Positions 56,610-64,000 of a DNA stretch of 64,000 nucleotides are shown here, piece after piece. The notes beneath the pieces were generated by a model. That model had not been told where the DNA came from and made no database searches. It saw only the letters and a list, made by a program, of their open reading frames with translations. How positions within the stretch are numbered: position 1 is the first letter of the stretch; each line of letters starts with the position of its first letter. The DNA comes from Metopolophium dirhodum (taxonomy: Eukaryota; Arthropoda; Insecta; Hemiptera; Aphididae): contig NC_083565.1 in the NCBI RefSeq assembly GCF_019925205.1, positions 33,756,241 through 33,820,240 of the forward strand, written 5' to 3'. The translations under genes were made by a program, and so were the position numbers.

Positions 56610-58337
56610 GCAACATTTAATAGATGCCAAATTTCATAAATGGCATTTATTTTGGGTTTTTGAAATCTGTGGTGTTAATTACACACCTAGTGTAGAACAT
56701 TTTTCAGAAATTAACTAAAATGTATATGCATATATTTCTGTAGTTTTAGATGGCAGTGAAGGAATAAAGTGTCCTTTTTTGGGCCCATAAATTGTAACGT
56801 CTCCTCTTCACCTATCTCTCTTTTGGCTCGTTCTGTGTCGTTCTGCTTATATTAACAAGGTCTGGGAGACTCGACCTCGGTGTGTGATATTATTACTAGG
56901 TATCAGGGTTACCTTATGTGAAGCAAAGTACTCAACGTGTATATATATATGAAAGTTGGGTAAAAAACCGTTCTAAATAGGTACTTAAATGTTCCATCCA
57001 TATACCATGATGTGTCAAATTCTTTTAGAAATAAAATAATCGTATAACATGAAAAATTAACAATGTTGTTGTTGATCATTATTCATTATTAATCATTAAT
57101 TAACAAAAAACCTTCACCTCGTTTTATTTTTAAATCTGTTGTTTCTAAAAATGCGTGGACTTCTTGTAAATTGGTTGGTTTGGTAGATAACACTTTCTGT
57201 CGAGCTTCATATGTATTTTTCTACAGCATTTTGATGTCTGTCGTAGTGAATCCACAAGCTTCTATATTTTTTCCAATATCTTTTAGGTTATTTTTGTTTA
57301 GTTTATTACTGCTATCGTCCACTGAATTTTTCTTACAGGCATTGTTTACAATTTGCTTTGATATTATTGCCCGAAAAGCTCATGTTTATGAATTAAATTT
57401 TCACAATCATCATGTACCACAGCATTATTGTACCTACAGTGTAGGTACATTTTTGCTTTGCAATATTTTGAAATACGTCGCAAACAAGTTTAACCAGTGG
57501 ATTTGTTATTGATCTAATACAACATGTATAATTATCTAAAACTAATAATGATTTTCCACGTTTACTTACAATGAATTCAACTATTCTGTTACAATGTGTG
57601 TTTTATAGTAGATTCAAAAATCAAAACTGTAGTTTTTATTGACAAAATAAACAATTTAACTAGTTCAATAGTTATGCTTAATCGAGAACAATTAGAAAGT
57701 GACTAGGCTTTGTACTGTTATACAATAACGGTTGGTCACAACTGTCGTACAACTGTTACAATATAACTTATATGACAAGCACGATTAGCAATATAAGTCG
57801 AGAGCGTTTGGGAAATAATCCCAATAATCAGTGATAAATTCACACACAAACACACACACACAAGCACATCAACAAAAACAATATTGCATTCAACTTTCTT
57901 CATCAAAGGCGTAATTATTTCTCAAATTTACTTACTAAATTCACAGACCTAATCGGCTCCAACAGAATCGTATACAAATCAACATCTGAAACAATTGAAG
58001 AGACGAAATGATAAACCCGACAACTACTCCACAACTCAAATTGTTAGTAAAATATGGCGAACACTATCTTATCCAACACTTAATATATATAGAATATATA
58101 CATGGCTATTACGATTGATACTTCGTATCTCCAAACTATTTAGCATAGTCTGAATTGAAAATATGAATTTAACCTAACTTAATATATAAACATAAATTAT
58201 AGTGTGATGAACACGGTATTTGATTACTTTTTGTGGGACCTTTGTAAATTATATGAGATAAGAATTATAATGTACATGTCGTCTTGCAACATAAAATGAA
58301 AGTATATTGAAATTTAATACCAATAAAATAAAATAGG
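56610..58337. other. D-specific spacer, no supported gene
   Basis: Absent from copy C. The plus frame at 57171-57512 is Phe/Leu-rich without domains. The minus strand at about 57090-57330 reads a Lys/Glu-rich stretch (for example E-A-R-Q-K-V-L-S-T-K-P-T-N-L) that may be a transposon remnant, family unknown. A CA-rich microsatellite lies at 57841-57866. Confidence 0.35.
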
Positions 58338-58778
58338 CTCTTGTGCAGTGTTCGGACTTATCTAGATAAATTTAACCAGATGAATATCTAGATAATTATT
58401 TGTTCATCTTTTATCTTATCTAGATAAATAGTTACAAGTTATTTAAACGTTCATCTTAGATAATTTTTTTACTAATCTAAATGAATTCATCTAGATACAT
58501 GTTGTATTGATAAAAATCGCGAAATTGTACAAACACATTTTAAATATTCATACAGACTCTCAAACGAAGTTTATGGTTTATAAATAATGTAATTATTTGT
58601 ATTTATATCATTATTATTATTATGTTCCTAGTGCCCAACTAAAATATAACTAAATTTAAAACCCATTTTAAAAAAAAATTGTATCTTTTTTTTTAATCTA
58701 GATAAAAAATTATTTATTTTTATCTTTATCTTTATCTAGATAAAAAACTACTTATCTAATCCGAACACTGCTCTTGTG
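58338..58778. mobile_element. 425-bp hAT MITE with 8-bp target duplication
   Basis: Element 58346-58770 has inverted ends CAGTGTTCGGA. It is flanked by CTCTTGTG at 58338-58345 and 58771-58778. The body is rich in TATCTAGATAA palindromes. No coding capacity. A terminal remnant remains in copy C at 21655-21700. Confidence 0.9.
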
Positions 58779-59039
58779 GCGGGATGATACACGATCATCG
58801 TCTTACAGGTGTCACTTTCTGCCTCTGCCCCACTAATCTTAGCCTCTCCAGAAATTATAATGTATTTGCACCTACGTCCAACGACCAGCAGTTTGTCTTT
58901 TTTGAGCTAACAGGGAAATGCCAAGTAGAATTCATACTGGTGCGTACTGCGTAGTCATGCAGTTACATAATACTAATAAATCACAGAAGCATAAATCTCC
59001 TGTCTTTATTTATTTTTCCATGGAAAAAAAGCTCATATG

Positions 59040-59133
59040 CATTGGTGTTGAAGGAGCCACCCTCGCGACATATGGCTAAAGGTGTAAAAACCCCCGAGGG
59101 AATGGTTTTATACTCCCCGTCACACAGTGGTTA
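59040..59133 (+). mobile_element. 3'-end fragment of the GC-rich element
   Basis: Same as 22001-22093, with hairpin arms CCCTCG/CGAGGG and the end CCCCGTCACACAGTGGTTA. Shared position with copy C shows insertion before the duplication. Confidence 0.65.
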
Positions 59134-59634
59134 GTTATGTGTTTTCGTCTGTTAATTTTATTAGAAAACTATACAATATCTCAAGAAAGTTTCGTACAAA
59201 TACTCGGAACTATAAGTATTTTAAGTGGCATATAGGCAAGAAAATATAGTTTGATATTCCATTTCTAATGTAGGTATTGTATTTAAAAAATTATTTGTAT
59301 GTTCACAAAACTAGAATTTTCTATTTTAAGTGACTAGATACATGATCAGAACCATAATGTTACTAAATAAAATTATTAAAAAAATATTAAATTAACTTGT
59401 AAATTGGTCCTGTAATAGTTTATTCATCTAAATCTAAATAGAAACATAATTATATAATGCACTTGTTGTAGATAGTTATTATGTTTACAACTAAATATAT
59501 TGCTAATATTTTATTGATGATATTAGTATTTAACTTAAATGTCTAGAAATTTGTTTACATGTTTAATTACTATTAAGCCAATTAATATAAAAATTATCCT
59601 TGCATACCTAAACCTATTTGTATTTTTTATTTAG

Positions 59635-59646
59635 AAACTTTTAAAA
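59635..59646 (+). CDS. 12-nt microexon, copy D
   Basis: AAACTTTTAAAA between TTTTTTATTTAG and GTACGT. Phase 1, T-F-K, synonymous to copy C. Confidence 0.6.
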
Positions 59647-60151
59647 GTACGTAATTTGTGTGTTTTATATTGTATTGCAAACTTGTGTTGTAATGAAGTA
59701 TAATATTCTATTGCACGGTGCTTAGTATATTATAATATCAATAACTTTATATTCACAATAATGTCATTCAAATTACAAAAACGGGATATTTTTTAAATAA
59801 AAACTATAATATCAGTTAAACTTTTGTCAATATTTTTACTATTTAATTTTCAATTATAAAAAAAAAAACGTGGCGACTTATTTTGTATTTATTTTAAATA
59901 TGATTCCTTTCAAACTAAATAATATAAACGACCTAGCGACTGCAAATGCAGATTGTACGTCCAACTTGTGAATTATGATAGTGGTTTGAAATTTGTCTTT
60001 ACTTGCATCATATTATTTGAAAAAAACTATTGATTACTTATTCATTTTTAAAATAAAATGTCACTTTACTGAAATGTTGAATTAATTTTATAATAATATA
60101 GGTATTACGTATTGTTAATTATTTATTAATTGTAATTATAATTGTTTGTAG

Positions 60152-60160
60152 CTCATATAA
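60152..60160 (+). CDS. 9-nt microexon, copy D
   Basis: CTCATATAA between AATTGTTTGTAG and GTACGT. Phase 1; identical to copy C. Confidence 0.6.
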   Translation, partial: LI

Positions 60161-60636
60161 GTACGTATATTTTTGTTTTTTTATTTTATTCTGTGTGAGA
60201 CTTCAAGATAATAGTATCAGATATAATATTAATTATATTTTCCATTAGCTTGAATATCCATTTGTAGATAAATATGAACATTGAAGATCAGAAACATTAG
60301 ATTATACGTTGTTCGTAATATTTAAGTATGAGAAATTGTTTTTAAAAAATGTCATGTTAATAAGGAACGTTTCAATCGCTGTTATTATTTTTTTATCAAT
60401 ATTGGAATTATTCCAGCACCTGAGTCGGGGGTTCTGCAATTAAATATCCTCCATATGTGAAGCAGACGATAGAATAAGGACATTTTTATATATCCATACG
60501 TAATTATTATGCACATAGTACCTAATATGATACGGACAGTCAATATTTATGATCATGTCAGTATTCATACATTTTCAATTATGAATATCTAATTGTATTA
60601 TTGAAAACTTTTTTATATTATATTTATTTTTTGCAG

Positions 60637-60645
60637 CAAATTTTC
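60637..60645 (+). CDS. 9-nt microexon, copy D
   Basis: CAAATTTTC between ATTTTTTGCAG and GTAAGT. Phase 1; identical to copy C. Confidence 0.6.
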
Positions 60646-61269
60646 GTAAGTTTATTTTACGTTGATTGTCATAATTTTACTTCCTCTTCTCCTGGAATGG
60701 CCAGATAACAAATTAAATAGTGTTGTTAATTTATATCCTGTATCGGAGGAATGTCTGTTCAAAAAGTGTTCTTGAATCGTTGAAAGTGTTGATATTACAC
60801 TGCTAACGCATGATGTATACCGTTACAGCTTCACAATTTTACTTTATAATGTGAATGTGTTTCTGAAGAAAACGCCTTTTCATTATTTGATAATATACCT
60901 AGTTGTTATAGATTTCTTAAAAACAATGTTATCTATCTATGTTGAATTAATAGGGTGGCTATACTATTCGGTCTTGTTCACAAGAACCTTAAATTGCAGA
61001 TTTACAAGTTCACTTATCGGTTTGACATTTTCAGAAGCGTAGTTTTTATTTATTTGTTTCATTTACTGTACCGTTATTATAATAATTAATTAATTATTAA
61101 TGTTTTGAGTAATAAATTATAATAATGTGATAGACTTTTTCCCCCCAAAAAGCTAGATAATATCTTTAATCATGATAATAATTATATACATGATATACAT
61201 TATATATATGTCTATAATAGTATAATTTATTTCACTCTATTCTAATAAATTAAACATTATCATTTGCAG

Positions 61270-61284
61270 TAAAAAATACAGAAA
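61270..61284 (+). CDS. 15-nt microexon, copy D
   Basis: TAAAAAATACAGAAA between ATCATTTGCAG and GTACGT. The last base (A for G in C) changes the split codon with the next exon from Val to Ile. Confidence 0.6.
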
Positions 61285-61904
61285 GTACGTATTATTTAAT
61301 AATTTTTAATATTTAATAGGTACATAATGATATTATTTTGAATGGAATCGGTGTTTGAAATGTTCGTGGTGGTTTTGATGGAGTTCATTCGAATTAATTT
61401 TTAAACAAAAAGGTATAAAAAAAATTAGTACTGCAATTTTGATATTAATTAAAGCACTAAGTTAAGAGGAACCTTGTATTACATAATATTGCAATTTTGT
61501 ACCGAATATAATTGTTTTTATACCTACTTAAATTGAAAAAAACAATTTGAATATCTATATAAATAACACAAAAAGAGCCAAAAGTGATAATGTAAATTAA
61601 GTCATATTTAGTTATTGCTCATATAAATATTCGGTGAATATTGAAAGTCTCTACAGGCATTTGAACTTTGTCAACTAATGAGAGATAAGGATATTAATGT
61701 ACATGTTATATTGGAATATAAAATTGAACACTGAACATTAAAATATACTGAAATTGAATAAAAATAAATAATAAAGAATTGTGAGACCACGGATGATATA
61801 ACACACAGATAGCTGTCTTACGGATTTATGCCACTGCCCCACCAATATTAGCCTTCCCAAAAAATTATAAAGTGAAAAACCTTTTAAACTAAAAAAAATA
61901 GAGT

Positions 61905-62143
61905 CCGCGGTGGCGTTTGTCATTGACTTTCTCAGCGATTCATTCACTAAATAGTTTGGGGTGACATGGAATGGAGCGATAGTTCTAGTGGAACATCAGG
62001 GTACCTTAAAGCATAATATCAATGAAACAATATTAGTGGATTCAACTTTGTCTCTTAATAGTATTTCAATAAATCTAATACCAGCAGTTCATCTTCGACG
62101 GGCCAACGGGGAAAGGCCAATTAGATTTGATAATGATGAGTAG
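61905..62143 (+). other. Conserved ORF fragment of unknown family
   Basis: An open stretch with T-W-N-G-A-I-V-L-V-E-H-Q-G-T-L ends R-A-N-G-E-R-P-I-R-F-D-N-D-E stop. The copy C version (25565-25758) has the same residues with stops. The preceding part of the frame (F-V-I-D-F-L-S-D-S-F-T-K) is separated by a TAG. It could be a further exon of the gene or an old repeat; no family was recognised. Confidence 0.35.
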
Positions 62144-62319
62144 TCGTGTAGTAGACAGGGAATTCTTAAAACAATATTAGCAAAACGTAAAAACTTATTG
62201 TGGACTCGTTAAACTTGCTTAACAAGAGAACATATAAGTATAATGGTCATCATTATTTATCTTTTAATTGATTATAATTTACAGTGGAAATAATATAATA
62301 TTAATATATTGATAAACCA

Positions 62320-62410
62320 CAGTGTGACGGGAAGGCACGACGCCATAACTTGGTGGATTTTACACCCTTAGCCATATTTCGCAAGCTTGACTCCTCCACG
62401 CCTTGTCATA
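62320..62410 (-). mobile_element. 3'-end fragment of a variant GC-rich element
   Basis: Partner of 25925-26020. The minus-strand end is CCCGTCACACTGTGGTTTA with the alternate AAGCTTG/CCAAGTT stem. Confidence 0.6.
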
Positions 62411-62550
62411 GACTTTTCCCCCAAAAAAATATGATATTATCTTATTTAATCATGATGATAATTATATACATAATATACATTATATATATAGCCTATAATA
62501 GTATAATTTATTTTACTTAATTATAATAAATTAAACATCATCAGTTTCAG

Positions 62551-62565
62551 TAAAAAACATAGAAG
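62551..62565 (+). CDS. 15-nt microexon, copy D
   Basis: TAAAAAACATAGAAG between ATCAGTTTCAG and GTACGT. Phase 1; identical to copy C. Confidence 0.6.
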
Positions 62566-63168
62566 GTACGTATTATTTAATAATTTTTAGTATATTTTAA
62601 TAGGTACATAATAATATTATTTTGCATGGAATCGTTGTTTTAAATGTTTGTGGTTTTGATGGAGTCCATTCAAATTAATTTTTAAACGGAACGCTATAAA
62701 AAAAAATTAGGACTGCAATTTTGATATTAGTTAAAGCACTAAGTTAAGAGGAGTGAGAGTGGACGCCGCATGGTGGGGGAAATTTGGCCTCGCAACGTCG
62801 GAGCTAATTTATTTCGATGCGCGTGGCCGTCGCACTCTCTTGTAGAACGGAAAATAGTGTGCTATTTTTATTTTTTCAATACGGTTATTGTTTATCCACT
62901 AGTATGGGTCACGACCAAACAATTTGGTAACCTCTGTTCTAATTGATTATAATTTACAGTGGAAATGTAATATTCATAACTTGTTTTTTAATTACTGCAA
63001 TAACTTAAATTATAATACAATTTAATAATACATAAATTCTTGCAAACGCTTGACTCTCAAAAGTAAATCGTTGTGAAATTATTGGTTATAATATAATTAA
63101 TTTGTAGGACAAAAATGATGTTCTCTTTATACATTTATTAAATAGTATGTTTATTATTTGATTTCTAG

Positions 63169-63177
63169 ATGTATATA
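63169..63177 (+). CDS. 9-nt microexon, copy D
   Basis: ATGTATATA between TTTGATTTCTAG and GTACGT. Phase 1; identical to copy C. Confidence 0.6.
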
Positions 63178-63507
63178 GTACGTGCATATTATTGTATTAT
63201 TTAATTATTTATTTTTGATTAGTTTAATTTTTAATTCAATTTATGTGATAAGACCTATTATTCACCTTCCATTTGATTTTGAAGATGCAAAGTTCTTAAA
63301 CAATAAAAATGAATCAACTTGTGATTTCAAAAATATTTTACTATATTAATAACTCATAAAATACTTAAATCGATTTCAAATCGGTTTAAATACCTGAATA
63401 TTTTAATTTTAAAAACATTACGATGTTTTGATTATTATAAAATTTTATTGTAGGTTCATAGTATGATTATACAGATAATAATCACATATCACTATTATTT
63501 TTTTTAG

Positions 63508-63522
63508 TGAAAATTGGGTCCT
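63508..63522 (+). CDS. 15-nt microexon, copy D
   Basis: TGAAAATTGGGTCCT between ATTATTTTTTTTAG and GTACGT. Phase 1; identical to copy C. Confidence 0.6.
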
Positions 63523-63699
63523 GTACGTATATAGTTTAATTAATTTTGTGTACAAATTATATATAACCATTGAGTGGAATTTTCTGCTATACAAATTTTT
63601 TAAAATATATGCTTTTAAAAATATTTAGACTACGGTGAATTCGATAGCTGATGAATGTTTTTATGTTGAAATAGTGTGCTTGAAATTGTCATGCCTCTT

Positions 63700-63850
63700 G
63701 TCGTCGCAAATAGAGATATAATGTTAACTTTCATTTCCAATCACCGGTCTGAACCATTGCTCTCTGCCAACTTTTGCATTGAAATCTCCCAACCACTACC
63801 TTGATTACGTTACTTGGGATAGAGTCATAGACTGTATCTAGTTGACTATA
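63700..63850 (-). pseudogene. RTE-like LINE fragment, short copy
   Basis: Matches 31850-31930 in copy C (endonuclease region ending around G-D-F-N-A). The flanks differ, so the two copies were trimmed differently after duplication. Confidence 0.5.
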
Positions 63851-64000
63851 AAAATATTATATTATATTAAAACTAAAAACTAAAAACTAATTAAATCATC
63901 CCATATTTTCATTCATTATATAAAGAATAAAAATTACATCAACTATCTTATAATTCGAACATTTGGAATTATAAAAAAAATAGCTATATATTTACATTTT

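Larger units (their letters stand above)
53748..64000 (+). other. Microexon gene, copy D (10 microexons)
   Basis: Similarity to copies A and B starts inside exon 1 near 53748, so the signal-peptide start is missing. Microexons: 54223-54261, 54623-54631, 55412-55423, 59635-59646, 60152-60160, 60637-60645, 61270-61284, 62551-62565, 63169-63177 and 63508-63522. They match copy C in order, length, phase and splice motifs. Joined, they read 47 codons without a stop. Exons 4-10 differ from C only by one synonymous change and one change at a split codon. Exons 1-3 differ strongly. D lacks the Gypsy element, the CAGGG MITE and the 26777-30518 block of C. It continues past the window end, so final exons are not seen. 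Confidence 0.6.

Noticed and set aside
57171..57512. 113-codon Phe/Leu-rich frame
   Set aside because: Composition reflects AT-rich DNA and the opposite strand has more coding-like stretches; no support for either as a gene.

Overview
This is an AT-rich nuclear DNA segment from an insect, most likely an aphid. That is inferred from tandem, microexon-rich genes for a predicted secreted protein, combined with Maverick/Polinton, hAT, MULE-like, Ty3/Gypsy, Jockey-like and RTE-like elements. Nothing looks bacterial or like a free virus. No intact housekeeping gene, rRNA gene, CRISPR array or full tRNA gene was seen.

The backbone is four same-strand copies of one gene-like locus: A (2368-5281), B (6637-8957 plus 11479-11702), C (15072 to about 32530) and D (53748 to the window end). 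A and B keep a candidate first exon with a hydrophobic signal-peptide-like start. All four keep very small exons bounded by splice signals. C and D each hold ten collinear microexons (39, 9, 12, 12, 9, 9, 15, 15, 9 and 15 nt). All are symmetrical and phase 1, and each set joins into 47 complete codons with no stop. The 39-nt exon differs among copies about three times more than its flanking introns, as expected for a diversifying effector. The architecture resembles the aphid bicycle genes, but membership is not proven.

Transposons have inserted repeatedly into this array. B is split by a 2.5-kb GC-rich, apparently non-coding retroposon-like element with a 16-bp target duplication. A second copy lies inside another repeat in C, and short copies sharing only its 3' end lie in C and D. 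That 3' end forms a hairpin with compensatory changes. C is split by a 4.75-kb Gypsy element whose RT is inactivated, and by an 859-bp hAT MITE absent from D. D carries a 425-bp hAT MITE of which C keeps only the end. Between B and C, one hAT transposase pseudogene is split by an inverted-repeat block that contains a second hAT fragment.

Between C and D, degraded Jockey/RTE fragments lead to a Polinton (about 41.7-53.2 kb). Recognisable parts are a packaging ATPase fragment, a PLA2-like protein split by a Jockey LINE, a hydrophobic protein, an adenain-like protease, a structural protein split by a 1.1-kb TIR transposon, the major capsid protein, an integrase, C2H2-headed proteins and a protein-primed family B DNA polymerase. 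Nearly all are broken by stops, frameshifts, insertions or deletions. The integrase-polymerase half is visibly more AT-rich than the capsid half and may come from another lineage. An intact two-exon gene of unknown function lies at its left edge.
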